Assembly (NCBI GenBank): GCA_024138025.1
Contig: JAMXBD010002249.1
Coordinates: 62,001-126,000 of the forward strand
Direction: 5' to 3'
DNA: 64,000 bases
Source of the DNA: Combretum micranthum
Taxonomy: Eukaryota > Streptophyta > Magnoliopsida > Myrtales > Combretaceae
The notes beneath the pieces were generated by a model, which saw only the letters and a program-made list of their open reading frames with translations, did not search any database and had not been told where the DNA came from. Each line of letters opens with the position of its first letter. Position 1 is the first letter of the stretch. A program made the translations under genes and the position numbers. Of the stretch, positions 44,861 through 56,360 are shown one piece after another.

Positions 44861-45915
44861 TTGATACAGTCCGATTCCATGGTTAACCAGAAATATCCTA
44901 GCCTCATAATCTTTTTAGCTAGCATATATCCGTTCATATGAGGTCCACATACTCCCTCATGAACTTCTTCCATTAGTTTTTTAGCTTCTTTTTCATCTAC
45001 ACATCTCAACAGGGTTGTGTCGAATGACCTTCTGTATAAGGTATCTCCACTTAACAAGAAATGACTCGCCAGACGCCTCAATGATTTCTGATCCTTCTTT
45101 GTAGCATACTCAGGATAGCTACCTGTTTGCAAGAAAATTTTGATATCTTGAAACCATGGTTCGTTTGATTCAATCACGGCACAGAATGCGGGTTCACTTC
45201 TTATTCGGACTTGCAAAGGTTGTATTCTTACTCCTTCAGTGAATTGGATCAAAGAGGCCAGAGTAGCCAATGCATCAGCAAATTGATTCTGAGTTCTCGG
45301 CACATAAGTGAAGGAAATTTCTTTGAATCTTCCTGCTAACTCAGCCAAGTGATTATGATAAGGAATCAACTTGGGATCCTTAGTTTTGAACTCGCCTCGA
45401 GTTTGGAAAATGATAAGTGATGAATCTCCAAACACTTCGAGCTCCTCGATATTCATTTGAATTGCCATTTCTAATCCCATGATGCATGCCTCGTATTCCG
45501 CTACATTATTTGTGTAAGGAAACATTAATCTGGCTGATGCCGGGAACTGTTCTTCTTTTGGTGAGCTAAGGACTGCCCCTATTCCACATCCGTATACGTT
45601 GGCTGCTCCATCAAAATACAACTTCCAACTATTGCTTTCGACTTCTGTTTCTGTTATCCTGATACCTTCATCTGGAAATTGATCTTGTTCCTTCAATTCT
45701 TCGTCATCAACCGGGCTTTCTGCGAGTTGATCAGCTAAAACTTGTCCTTTGACTGAACTTTGACTTACATAAGTGATATCAAATTCAGAAAGTAGCATCT
45801 GCCATTTCGAGATTCGACCAACCAAAGCCGGTTTGCGTGCTAAGTATCGCAATGGATCATGCTTCGTAATCAACTCGATCAAGTAGAAGAGCGTATACTG
45901 TCTAAGTCTGTGCAT
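44698..45915 (-). CDS. RNase H end, second (archaeal-type) RNase H, integrase zinc finger (405 codons)
   Basis: The open frame starts within the first RNase H (LRQYTLFYLIELITKHDPLR, then SKWQMLLSEFDITYVSQSSV). A linker follows, then a second RNase H: WKLYFDGAANVYGCGIGAVL, NVAEYEACIMGLEMA, FGDSSLIIFQTRGEF and NQFADALATLAS keep the D-E-D-D pattern. The integrase HHCC finger follows (GPHMNGYMLAKKIMRLGYFW, then HVRSCHLCQIYANKI). It ends at GHRF with a shift into the next frame. A second RNase H between RT-RH and integrase is the defining trait of the Tat lineage. The start Met is not biological; this is a piece of the polyprotein. Confidence 0.92.
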   Translation of the reverse strand: MHRLRQYTLFYLIELITKHDPLRYLARKPALVGRISKWQMLLSEFDITYVSQSSVKGQVLADQLAESPVDDEELKEQDQFPDEGIRITETEVESNSWKLYFDGAANVYGCGIGAVLSSPKEEQFPASARLMFPYTNNVAEYEACIMGLEMAIQMNIEELEVFGDSSLIIFQTRGEFKTKDPKLIPYHNHLAELAGRFKEISFTYVPRTQNQFADALATLASLIQFTEGVRIQPLQVRIRSEPAFCAVIESNEPWFQDIKIFLQTGSYPEYATKKDQKSLRRLASHFLLSGDTLYRRSFDTTLLRCVDEKEAKKLMEEVHEGVCGPHMNGYMLAKKIMRLGYFWLTMESDCIKHVRSCHLCQIYANKINAPPKELQSMSTPWPFSMWGIDVIGPISPKASNGHRFN

Positions 45916-47336
45916 AACCCATACTAATGCACAGCAGTTTTTTCTATCTCTGAATACTTTTGTTCTCCATTTGAGAATTTCTTACTTAAATAGTAAACAG
46001 CTCTTTCTTTTCCTTCCTCATCTTTTTGCCCGAGCACACACCCATGGATTCAGGAAGAATTGTCAAGTACAAGAACAATGGTTTCCCCGGTTTTGGAGTA
46101 ACCAGTACTGGTGGATTCGTCAGATATTGCTTTATCCGATTAAAGGCTTTTTCACATTCGTCATTCCATTCAATTAGGGCATTCTTCTTCAGCAGTTTAA
46201 ACAGCGGTTGGCACTTATCAGTCAACTGTGATATGAATCGAGCAATGTAATTCAATCTTCCCAAGAGGCCTCTGATTTCTTTTAATGTTTTTGGTGGAGG
46301 CAAATCCTGAATTGCCTTGACTTTATCAGGATCGATTTCTATCCCTTTTTGGCTAACCATGAATCCTAATAATTTTCCAGATGTCACTCCGAAAGTGCAT
46401 TTTTCTGGATTCAATTTCAACTGAAACTTCCTTAATCTTTCAAAAAGCTTCCTTAACACCACTACATGATCCTCTCCTTCCTTTGTCTTGGCGATCATGT
46501 CATCTACATATACTTCCACCTCTTTGTGCATCATATCATGAAGTATAGCAAGCATTGCTCGTTGATAAGTTGCCCCGGCATTCTTGAGACCAAAGGCATG
46601 ACTTTGTAACAAAAGGTTCCCCAGGCTGTAACGAATGTGGTTTTGACCTTATCTTCTTCGGCCATTAATATCTGATTATACCCTGAAAATCCATCCATGA
46701 ATGAAAATAGATGATTTCCAGCGGTATTGTCCACTAAAACATCGATGTGAGGCAATGGGAAATTATCTTTCGGGGTTGCTTTGTTTAGATCTCTGAAATC
46801 CACACAATTCTCACTTTCCCGTTTTTCTTAAGCACTGGCACTATATTTGATACCCAATCCGAATAATCAGAAACCTCAATGAATCCTACTTCAAGCAACT
46901 TTTTTACTTCATCCTTGATTTGGAGGAGTAAATCGGCCTAAATCGCCTTAATTTTTGCTTTATAGGTTTAAAATCCTCCTTTGTTGGCAATTTGTGAACC
47001 ACAATGGATGGGTCTAAACCGGGCATATCGCTATACGACCATGCAAAAACATCCAAGTATTCGGCTAGTAACTTGGTTAAATCTTGTGCCGTGCTCTCAG
47101 GCAATTTTCCCCCTATTCTCAGATTCCTAGGGTTTTCGCTTGTTCCCAAATTAATCACTTCAATGGTTTCGGGAATTTCAATCCTTCCTTGTTCAAAATT
47201 TTGCCAAATTTCTTGTGTTCTAAATTGATAATCAATATCATCTTCAACGTCTAACCCAGTAGAGTTAGAGGTGATATTGATATTTTCATTAATTATACGC
47301 GCGAGATATCCCTGAACTTCATCACAATTGTCGGAT
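45916..47336 (-). pseudogene. Gypsy RT and start of RNase H (nested element)
   Basis: Segments in three frames. 47336-46925 carries GYLARIINEN, DVFAWSYSDMPGLDPSIVVH and KQKLRRFRP. 46925-46620 carries VPVLKKNGKVR, DFRDLNKATPKDNFPLPHID and the first catalytic Asp in FSFMDGFSGYNQI. 46612-45986 carries AFGLKNAGATYQRAM, the YVDDM box near 46495-46512, CTFGVTSGKLLGF, and the RNase H1 start PGKPLFLYLTILPESMG. Breaks lie near 46925, 46805, 46615 and 46000. It copies the element RNA into DNA in intact relatives. The exon start at 47336 follows a candidate 3' splice site. Confidence 0.88.
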
Positions 47337-47491
47337 CTGGTTGAATATGAATGAGGAATGTATGAGAATATGTGAAAGCACAAACAGAAATAAATTTCAT
47401 TAAACTGGGACGGTGTTTAAGTACACTTATTTGAGCATCACATAATACTGAAAAACACAAAACACAAATCTAGTCTTAGATAAGTTCTTAC
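47337..47491 (-). other. candidate intron between protease and RT (nested element)
   Basis: On the - strand the protease frame ends ...AA|GTAAGA (plus 47486-47491), where the stop TAA overlaps the donor. The RT frame begins after ...CAACCAG|ATCC (plus 47336). The exon phases on the two sides fit, so removal would join gag-pro to pol in frame. Ogre-type elements are known to carry an intron at this place. The host element has a strong 3' splice-like site at the matching point. Confidence 0.55.
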
Positions 47492-48300
47492 TTAAAAGAC
47501 TTAATACTAGCGCAAGGCACAGAGAACCAATTTCTCAAGATCATTTCTTTGGATGAAGCATCTTCTTTGATATCATCTGGCTGCTGGATATGATGTGGCT
47601 TTGGAAAGGAATGGCTGATGTGAGGGATTTTGATAATTGGATCATACTCCTTGTCGAGCTTTCCTTCTCATTTGGTTTTTCATTTCTGCCACTTCAGCAC
47701 AAGTGGGGGAATAACCCAGTCCAAAGGTTCCCACCTGAGTTTCTTTCTCATCATTCATCATACAGACTTCGTCAAACATTTGGAGCCCGAAGTCTTCTTC
47801 TCCTTCTTTTCCAATGTAAGGGACAGCTGTCTCCTTGTAAATGGCATAATCCTGTTCTCCCATAACAGTGATGAGTTGACCATTGGCTATGAACTTAACC
47901 TTCTGGTGCAGGCTTGATGGTATTGCCCTGGCAGCATGGATCCATGGTCTTCCCAACAGCAGATTGAATGTTCTGGGGATATCAATCACTTGGAAAGGAA
48001 TAATGAAAGTTTGAGGCCCGATGGTGACTTCTAACTCCACTTCACCTATTATATCTCTTTTTGATCCATCAAAAGCACGAACCACAGTAGAGCTTGGTTG
48101 TTGATGTCTGACGGTTCAATCCCCAATAGGCTCAAAGTGGCTAAGGGGCACACATTCAAAGAGGATCCATTGTCTACTAATACTCGAGAGACGATCTTTC
48201 CACAGCTTTTGACTACAATGAAGAGGGCCTTGTTATGTTGATCCCTTCCTCTCCCAGTTCTTCAGATGAGAAAATGATTTGCTCATTTGCAAAGATTGAG
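47492..48300 (-). pseudogene. Gypsy aspartic protease region (nested element)
   Basis: Reads EQIIFSSEELGEEGIN, then a break, VVKSCGKIVSRVLVDNGSSL with the active-site D-N-G at about 48154-48183, NVCPLATLSLLGIEPSDIN, another break near 48085, then DIIGEVELEVTIGPQTFIIP and TFNLLLGRPWIHAARAIPSS (the flap and C-terminal hydrophobic-Gly motif), then VMGEQDYAIYKE. After 47645 the frame changes again to a hydrophilic tail that ends at the proposed splice donor. It would cleave the gag-pol polyprotein. Confidence 0.85.
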
Positions 48301-50142
48301 TGATTATATGCCCCAATGCTTCTTCTGATACCCTTCTGGAACTTTCACTTCTTCTAAGGCTTTGAAAAGAGCCTCACGGTGTACATTAGAGCTAATCAGC
48401 AGACTCATGAGCGATATTTGGGCAGGCGTTTTGGCCAACTGCTCGACAACTTTGTATTCACTTGCTTTCATCAGTTTTGCCAATGCTGACTTCTCTTCAT
48501 CTTTCTTCCCTTCTTCATTTTGCTGCTGTGGCATATTCACAGTTGCATTCTTCCGGTCGACTCATAAACTCTTCCTGAGCGAGTAAGGCCACCAACCATT
48601 GAAGCATGATTTACCGCCTTATAATCAAATGGAGCGGCTTTATAATCACTCACAGCAAGGGGTATCTGAAAGGTATAGTTCCTAGGCTTTGATGAAGTTG
48701 ATCCATCTTCACTACCTTTGCCTATCTCGATTTTGATGGATCTAGGTCCACCTTCAATCATGCACACAAGCTCTTCTGGATCCGGAATCTCAGCGGTAAT
48801 CATATTGATAACTGGTCCATGGTTTGGCAATGGGTTAGTAGAGACGTTTGGAGCTTCAATGAAATCCAACTGGATGACTTTTGCATCAATAAGATCTTGG
48901 ATTTTATGCCTAAGCCTCCAGCATCTGTCTGTTGAATGCCCGATTTGCCCCATGTGATATTCACACTTCAGCTCAGGATTGTAATTTTTAGGCTGTAGTC
49001 TTCCCTAGGAACTTCAAGATTGATCAGATTATCGGCCCTTAGTTTAGCTAATACTTGGCTAAGGGGAACCGGAATTCGAGTGAAGTTCCGCCTGTTGAAC
49101 CTTGATTGTTGATTTGGGACTGCACTTTGTTGAGTCTGATCCTTATTCTGATTTTGATTCTGATTTGTTGACAACACGAATGACTTAGTGGGGCCAGTTG
49201 CATCTGAAGTATTGACCATGCTGACGGTTGAATCTTTCCCTTTGTATGGGACATTTCTCGGTGCAGTATATTTCTTTTCTTGTTGCAATTTTCCTGCTGA
49301 AATTGCATTCTCAATCCTGCATCCAGCTATCACCACTTCTGAGAAACTTGCTGATGCATGCCCAATCAGATGGGAAAAGAAAGGTTCCTCTAATGTGTTG
49401 ATAAAAGTGAAAGTGAGGTCCTTTTCAGGCATCGGGGTGGTGATCCTTGCAGCCAATGCTCTCCAGCGCTGAGCATACTCCTTGAAAGTCTCTTCTTTCT
49501 TCTTCTTCAGATTGCTTAAATCCCATACCGAGGGCGCCATCTCAATGTTAAACTTATACTGATTAAAAAATGCCCTAGCCAACTTGTCCCAAGTATCAAT
49601 TTCTGATGGTCTAATTGGGCGTACCAGGCCAAAGCAGCACCAGTAAGACTGTCCTGGAAGGTTTGCACCATCAGCTTGTCAAATTTAGCATATTGCCCCA
49701 TTCGTCGTACATACAATCTGGTATGCATATTAGGACAACCTGTCCCGTCATATTTTTCAAATTCCGGTGCCTTAAATTTCTCAGGGAAGGCACCTTCCTC
49801 ATATTGAGGCAAATTCAGGATCGCGGTTTGATCAAAACCATCGAACGTCTTCATTTTCTCAAGCAGTTTTCTCTCCATCTCTTTAGCCTGAGCTTCCAGT
49901 TCTTTCTTCAACTCAGCCGCATTAAACTCATTTGGTGACTCCTCTTGCTGAATAAGCTGCCCCTCAATTTCTTTTCCTTTCTGTGCCCTTGAGGATTCTT
50001 CAGAAGTTGTGGGGGTCTTAAGTTGTGCAAGACTCTGTGTTAAAGCCTGCATCTGTTCAGCAATTCCAAGGAGGGTTTGTTCCACGGTGTTGAGTCTTTG
50101 CTCATTGGTCTGGTCTGTGGGGTTGCTCCCGGTGTTAGACAT
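48301..50142 (-). pseudogene. Gypsy gag (nested element)
   Basis: The ATG at 50142 gives MSNTGSNPTDQTNEQRLNTV, an N-terminal helical region, then VQTFQDSLTGAALAWYAQLD. A frame break near 49590 leads to FFNQYKFNIEMAPSVWDLSN, KEYAQRWRALAARI and FSHLIGHASASFSEVVIAGC. A Gln/Asn-rich linker follows, then after a break near 48968 a zinc-finger-like CEYHMGQIGHSTDRCWRLRH and the NPLPNHGPVINMI tail. A final segment (48540-48304) reads SALAKLMKASEYKVVEQLAK. Three frameshifts are present. The same segments occur in the host gag, including the region where this element inserted. Confidence 0.9.
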
Positions 50143-50489
50143 CTTAGCTCGGGATCTGGTAACAATAGGGCTCCTAACCGGCTTGGACGCTATCTTTCAA
50201 GTTTTTGACTTAAACTCGAATTTGCTAGACCTGGACATTTATTATTTATTAATATTCTTTAAAGAATAAATGAATTAATATACATATGCAAGAATGTAGA
50301 TATGCTATCATACAGATGCAAATGGGGATATTGACCAATGATTTAAAAAAAACATTTGTATTAAAAGATAATGTTTGACATAACAAAAACTTCTAATGGT
50401 TTAGAAACCTTATTTCCTAGTGACTGAATCAAAACTACTTTCTAATGGTTTCAAAGAACCTTGATTCCTAAGGACTAAACCTAAACCAA
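50143..50489 (-). other. spacer between ORF1 and gag (nested element)
   Basis: About 350 bp, AT-rich, without coding signs beyond short shadow frames. The matching host spacer is 37518-37913. Confidence 0.6.
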
Positions 50490-52006
50490 CTAAACCAGTC
50501 TTCTTGTCTTAGTGGGGCAAACAATCTTGTCTTCCAGGGCTAGAATTTTCTTTCGAGCTGCCTTCAACTCAGCCTCTAAGAATGCAATTCTGCTTCCAGC
50601 ACTTTGCAGGCGATCCACCATTTCCCTCTCTCTTTCTTGGAAATCTCGGTGACATACTTCCAGGCGAGCCGAAACAGCTTCCATGTAAGCAGTTGTTTCA
50701 GGGTCAGGTTCCGATGGTGCTGGTTGAAGGATATCGGGAGCTTCATATCGAATATCCTTATTCTTCTTCATTTGGCTAGCCACATACCACCTGGTTGCTC
50801 TATACTTCTTGGTTTCCTTACTTTCTGGCTCGACTTCAAAAACCGGCTTCACCTCTCTATTTTCCCATATAGCTCGGATTTGATTTAGCTTGAATTCTTT
50901 AGCTGGTAGTATCTTGGTTGGATCCAGATAATCTAGAGTGACTTGCTCCAAATTAGGCTTGACAGTAATATCTTGCAGCATACCATACTGTCTGATAACA
51001 CTTGAGGGTAATAACCAGTACAGCCGGTGAGTCCAATTAGGGGTACTGCCATGTATTCCTTGCAACTTAGGATGGCTGCAGGGCTTTTGAACCAGCGAGC
51101 TTGCCACATCATGTCTTCAGGTGGCATGTCTTCAAGAATGGCAATTATATCCCATAGAGGATGATCATCTTCCATGTGGACCCTTTCAGCAAAAGATTTG
51201 GATAAGATCATATTTCAGACTGATGAGGGATCCATTAGCCAATTCTTTTCCATATTGCTTAATGTGGCTAGCAAACCAAACCATCAGTGCATGCTTGCTT
51301 TGAACTTGCCTGTCCTTTAGACTTGATGTGATTCAGACTACGGACTTGTTCGGCTAGAAGAGCGGGAACATAGGATTTGCCAGCTAAATATTGAGAAACC
51401 AGCTCTATGACCCGGAAGTGGATGAACAATTGCCATTAGGGAAGAGAATGGTTGCAAAAGCAGCTACTATGAAGGCATTAACCCGGTTTTCTTCCCAAAC
51501 TTCAAGTGGTATACTGAAAGTGGCTCGGTTGCTTTTAAAGTATTCAGGAGTTCCAAACCAGTCCATCAGTGTGGTTAGCCGGATGCAATATTCATTGCAA
51601 TCATTGATGGCTTCAATTATTGGTCCCCTCTTGATCCAAAAATTCTGAGATAACACGGACCGGGCTATGCTTGAAGTTCGGAACATAGATTCCTTCAGAG
51701 GTAGGAGGTGCTTGGAGTAGTCTAGTATATTCCTCAATGGTCGGGCTAAGTATGCTGACCCAAACGGAAGACAGCTTCTTCAGGTTCCCATAGATGAGTG
51801 AGGGCTCGGAACATGGTGAATGGAACATGGATCTTTGGTAGGCTGAGGATTGGGCCTAACCTATCTTCAATGAATGACTTTTGGACCGGACTAAAACTGA
51901 CAAACCATCGGTCCAGTAGGAGCATTGGATCTTTGAAAGGTTCCACTCGATTTTCTCTAATAAGGCGAGCCCATAAGCTATCGCTACTGTCGGTTGAAGA
52001 CATCAT
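50490..52006 (-). pseudogene. ORF1 upstream of gag (nested element)
   Basis: The ATG at 52006 gives MMSSTDSSDSLWARLIRENR. It continues with SFIEDRLGPILSLPKIHVPF and LRQAHT-type sequence, breaks near 51750, continues with SPTIEEYTRLLQAPPTSEGI, breaks again, then WFGTPEYFKSNRATFSIPLE and NRVNAFIVAAFATILFPNGN to about 51405. After a poorly open stretch the second half reads SVIRQYGMLQDITVKPNLEQ, a Lys/Glu-rich coiled-coil-like segment (EVCHRDFQEREREMVDRLQ), and ends CPTKTRRLV at 50490. It is about 500 residues if whole. Its family (DUF7745-like) and unknown role are as for the host copy. Confidence 0.8.
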
Positions 52007-52570
52007 TTTCTGGAAATTTTTTCAGAAGGTATAAGCTAATATTTACAAATTTTTTAATTTTTGACAGTTTTTATATTTTTTTAGAATTTTCTTTAAGTAT
52101 TTTTTTTAAGTATTTACATATGTACATTTATATTTCAACTCATTTTTTTTTAGAAAAAGTTGGTCATATCCCATGCTAATGAATGCATGATTTGGTAAGG
52201 TTCTATAGGTTCCCCGATTTAGTGGTACTAAACCGGAGTGGGAGGACATTTCTTGATCTAGAGGGTGGAAAGCCACAGCCCCGGACCTTACTTCGTCCTC
52301 CTCGCTTAGGCTCTTAAGACGGCCCTGGTACGACCGTATCTAGCACACAATCATATGCTAATGCAAATGCAAATGCAAACAAAGAATCAAGCTTTTGTTT
52401 TCTATTTTTCATACTTGCAAGGTTAGTATATATTTACAAAACAATTATTCAATATATATATAAAAAAAATATATTCACATGGTAATTTACAAAAAAAAAA
52501 TAAGCAAGGATAAATTCAAAATTTATAATTCCGAAGTGGCTAGCCCTTTTTTTTAAAAAAAAAATTAAAG

Positions 52571-52588
52571 TCCCCAGTGGAGTCGCCA
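52571..52588 (-). promoter_or_regulatory. primer-binding site of the nested element
   Basis: On the - strand TGGCGACTCCACTGGGGA lies three bases after the 5' LTR, identical to the host element's site. Confidence 0.85.
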
Positions 52589-52626
52589 AGCTGTCGAGCC
52601 TGGATTTTTCACTATCTATCTGGTTC

Positions 52627-52698
52627 ATTTCTCCTAACCCGATTCACATTAAACCCGAACCCATTTAACATGAATCCTGACTAGGGGTTAAAAGAAAT
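52627..52698 (-). promoter_or_regulatory. long U5 terminal hairpin (5' LTR, nested element)
   Basis: In element sense ATTTCTTTTAACCC pairs with GGGTTAGGAGAAAT (two G-U), and GATTCATGTTAAA pairs with TTTAATGTGAATC (two G-U) around TGGGTTCGGG. Confidence 0.7.
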
Positions 52699-53785
52699 TT
52701 TAAATTTTTGAAAATGATTTAGAGTCGCCACCGATATAAATCGGGGAAAAAATAAAAAGCTAGGATCAATGGGTCGGTTGATCCTAACTTAGCTACTAGT
52801 CTGCGAAAATTTGATTTAAAAAAACTTTTAAAACCAGATATCATGGATTCGGGGGCTAACCTATTAAAACCAAATGGTTACGCTTTTGGAATTTTAAATT
52901 TATAATCTATCCTTTATATGCTCAAAAAATTCAAATAAAAATATTTACAAGTCACATTTTTTATTTTTTTTTTAGAATATGAATATCAACAAAACATCTT
53001 ATATTTACAAAATATTTATTCACAATATTATTAAAAAAACAAAAAAAAAACATTTTTTTTCATTTTTTAATGTTGCCCCGTAGGTGCCTACGTACTCGCT
53101 AATCGAGATCAGACAAAACGTAGTTCTTTTAAAAAGAACTTTAATTTGTTGATCAATTTTAATTTTTGAACTATTCTCACTTTAAATTCATTAAATTTTA
53201 AATTTTTATGAAAATCATTTTTTGATGATCATATGATCTAATCAATGAATTTTTTTTTTTATGAAAATATATTTTTCTAAGTCCAAAAATCATTTTTTTA
53301 TCAAAAAATTTTGGTTTTGGAAAATCCCATTTTATCATTTTTATTTAATTTTATTATTTTTATTATTATTTTTTATTATTTTTTATTTTTTATTATTTTT
53401 TTTTAAATCATCACATAAATTCACAACTATTCAAATATTTTACAATATATTAAAATTATTTTTCATACATTAAATATACATTTCTAAGACAATTTATGTA
53501 TAAATACATATTAAAAATATTCAAAAATACCAAAAAAATAATTTAAATGAAAAAATAATTATTTTGATTTTTTCTGGATTTTTCTGAATTTTTTTATGAA
53601 TTTTATAAATTTTTTACTATTTTCTGAAATTAATTTATAATAAAAAATATTAATAAAATAATGCGGATTAACCTGGGCCGTTGGATGAAGCGGACGCGAT
53701 CTGGAGCGTCGGATCTGAAGACTAATCCTGGCCGTCTGATTTCGTTGACTCAATCTGAGGCGTTGATCACTTTGATCAAATCTGG

Positions 53786-54028
53786 GATGTCAGATTTGCT
53801 TGATTGAATCTGGACCGTCTGATCTGCTTGATCAAATCTGGGCTGTCTGATCTGCTTGATCAAATATGGACCGTCTGATCGCTTGATGGAATCTGGACCG
53901 TCTGATCTGCTTGATCGAATCTGGGCCGTCTGATCTGCTTGATCGAATCTGGGCCGTCTGATCTGTTTGATCAAATCTGGGGCCGTTTGATCTGTTTTGA
54001 TTGAATCTGGGCCGTCTGATCTGTTTGA
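53786..54028. repeat. 28-bp tandem repeat in nested LTR (5' copy, about 8 units)
   Basis: Same unit as 40797-41003 with one more copy. An in-frame D-Q-A-D-Q type ORF on the - strand is the repeat in translation. Confidence 0.85.
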
Positions 54029-54519
54029 CCGTTGACTGATGACCGTTGACGATGACCGACCGGGTTGGAATTCGGATATTCTGGTTGGATCTCGGAGCTC
54101 CGACTGGTGAAGAAGATGAAGTCGCGGCTTTCGGGGCTGATTCCGGCCGCTGTGGTGGTTGGTGGAAGCTGGAAGCTTGTCGGCCCGACTCCTGGTGTGA
54201 CGGCGGATCTCCTGAAGGTGGTGGCGTGCACCTAGAACAGTGGCAAGGGGCGGCTCCGGTGGTGGTCGCGGCGGTTGTTCAGGAAAAAATAAAAAAAAAT
54301 TTCAGAGATGATTTTGAGCAATTTGATCAAATCCAAGCACACTAAAACAATCAAAACTTGTTTCTAACACTCTTAAACCCCTCAATTTAGATCAAATCTG
54401 ATCCAAATCACTTCGATTTGAAAAATTCGAATCCTACATCCTAAATTCAAAAATTCCGAATTGATATTGTTATGTATGTGTTTCTTCGAAATTGATTGTG
54501 CCTTTTGATCCTAGGACCC

Positions 54520-54529
54520 TCTATTTATA
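54520..54529 (-). promoter_or_regulatory. LTR promoter TATA box (nested element)
   Basis: TATAAATAGA on the - strand, with a copy at 41451-41460 in the 3' LTR. Confidence 0.6.
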
Positions 54530-55193
54530 GGTTGCAAGCTCAATTTACGTTCGTACAGTTTCGAAAACGAATCGATTTTTGCCTCTTTATTTTACACGAA
54601 TTTAATTGAAAATTCGTGATTAATTTGTTTCCAACTGATGAATTGATGATTAATCCTTCATATTCTTCATCAAATCATTCAATGTGGGTAGATTAATTGT
54701 CCAATTTCATCAATTCTCATTAATGGACAATGAAGTGTCTCACAAATTGCATTTTTTTTCAATTTTTTTTAGTACGAAATTTGTGACTTTTGGGTTGTTT
54801 TTACACATGAATTGTGCACTAATCTTTCAAATTCCATAACTACTTTGCAATGGTATCATCAATCTTAACAATTAATGATGTTTTATCAGTTAAAAATTGA
54901 TGCAAAGTAAGGCAAAAAGTCACTTTGAGAAAGATGAAAAGGCAAAAATAAGATTAAAAAGGCAAAAATTTGCCTTTGCTAGGGTTTGAACCTGTGTCCT
55001 TGAGCTTGAGTGTGTGTTTGGGTCAATGTATTTAACCAACAGGCCATTTGGCCTGTGCGTTGATCACTTAGTCAACTTCATCAATACTTAATTAAGGCTT
55101 TTGGAAAAATGAGTTTAATTAAACAAAATAAAGATTCTGTTTAATTTTATAAATTTAAGCCTTAATTAATTGGGCAAAAATTGGGTGTCTACA

Positions 55194-55198
55194 AGGAG
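55194..55198. other. target-site duplication AGGAG (right, nested element)
   Basis: Matches 39585-39589; the host gag reading resumes here. Confidence 0.92.
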
Positions 55199-56165
55199 GA
55201 ATCTGATGAGAAAATAGCCTTGACCAAGATTATGAAGATAAGTGATTATAAGATTGCTGATCAACTCGCTAAAGTCCCGGCTCAAATATCCTTAATGGGT
55301 TTGTTTAATGACTTTTGAAAAAACCGGGAGGCTCTCTTTAAGTACTCAAAAATCAAGGTTCCGAAGGTGTTGCTATTGAAACAATGGAACATGTAGTAAA
55401 TTCAGTATTTGCTTTGGATCAAATCTCTTTCTTACCTGATGAGTTGGGAGCAGAAGGCACTCAACACACGAAGCCCCTATTCATAATGGCCAAATGTAAT
55501 GGAATGATTGTAGCCGAGTCCTCATCGATAATGGGTCGTCTTTAAATGTTTGTCCATTGGCTACTTTGAACTTACTTGGTATCGATGCATTAACCTCCGG
55601 TCCAGTTCTACTATTGTTAGAGCTTTTGATGGATCCAAGAGAGGCATATCTAGAGAAATAGACTTGGAAGTATATTGGCCACAAGACTTTACTTCCATTC
55701 CAAGTTTAGACATACCAAGATCATTCAATTTGTTACGGGAGTTGGATTCACTCAGCTGGGGCTATACCGCCTAGTCTGCATCAGATGGTCAAGTTTAAAC
55801 AAATGGACAAATCGTTACGGTACTAGGAGAACAAGACCATGCTATCTTTAAAGACACGGCTATACCCTATATTGGCGAAGAAGGATCCGAAGACTTTGGT
55901 TTACAAATCTTTGAAGAAGCCAATATGATTCAAAAAGAGGGACATTTAGGAACATTTGGACTGGGATATGTCCTACTCCGGTTGAGATAGAAGAGATGAA
56001 AAAGAAAGCCCAACAGAAGAAAGGAGAAGAATGGTATAATACCCCTATCGAGTCTCCCAGATATCAAAGTCACATTCCCACAACCGGCTCATGTCCAAAA
56101 CCAGATACTGCATCGGTTCTGGAGCCTCTTGCAGCTCCCGTCCAGTTCGGGAGTTGAATAATTGG
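55199..56165 (+). pseudogene. gag end and aspartic protease of the host element
   Basis: Resumes the interrupted gag with ESDEKIALTKIMKISDYKIA and DQLAKVPAQISLMGL, a stop near 55316, then FALDQISFLPDELGAEGTQH and KPLFIMAKCNGMIV. The protease active-site segment VLIDNGSSLNVCPLATLNLL lies at 55518-55577 in another frame, followed by a shifted IPRSFNLL flap region near 55710. The reading ends PVQFGS at about 56158. It is heavily frameshifted and corresponds segment by segment to 47492-48540 of the nested element. Confidence 0.82.
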
Positions 56166-56360
56166 TTCACTCCCCCTTAATAACTCTAGGGTTACCTTTG
56201 AGTAAGGGGTTGAATTCATGAAGGGTTTTATGTTTTGTTTCTTTTATCAATTGCTCAAATGTACTCCATGAATCATAGTCATTAATAAAGATTCTTTGTT
56301 TCTTTCATCTCTTTTCTCTCACATCTTCATTTTTCTCTTTCTTTACCTTGTTTTTTTCAG
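56166..56360 (+). other. candidate intron 3' part between protease and RT (host element)
   Basis: Noncoding, ending in a strong acceptor: a pyrimidine-rich run and TTTTTTTCAG at 56351-56360, directly followed by the RT-exon start ATCTGATGATAATGG, which aligns with the nested element's ATCCGACAATTG. The donor is unclear (GTTGAA near 56154 or GTAAGG near 56200). Confidence 0.5.

Larger units (their letters stand above)
39590..55193 (-). mobile_element. Tat/Ogre-like Gypsy retrotransposon nested in the host element (15.6 kb)
   Basis: Direct LTRs at 39590-42123 and 52592-55193 flank a - strand interior with primer-binding site, ORF1, gag, protease, RT, RNase H, second RNase H, integrase and polypurine tract. 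The AGGAG duplication is perfect. Proteins are close to those of the host (for example the integrase CGPHMNGYMLAKKIMR segment is identical), so an element has inserted into a relative, in opposite orientation. Confidence 0.95.
52592..55193 (-). repeat. 5' LTR of the nested Gypsy element (2602 bp)
   Basis: In element sense it runs from TGTAGACACCC (plus 55193) to CAGGCTCGACA (plus 52592). It exceeds the 3' LTR by 68 bp, mostly one extra 28-bp repeat unit plus about 40 extra bases near 54228-54268. The rest agrees apart from scattered substitutions and short indels. Confidence 0.93.
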
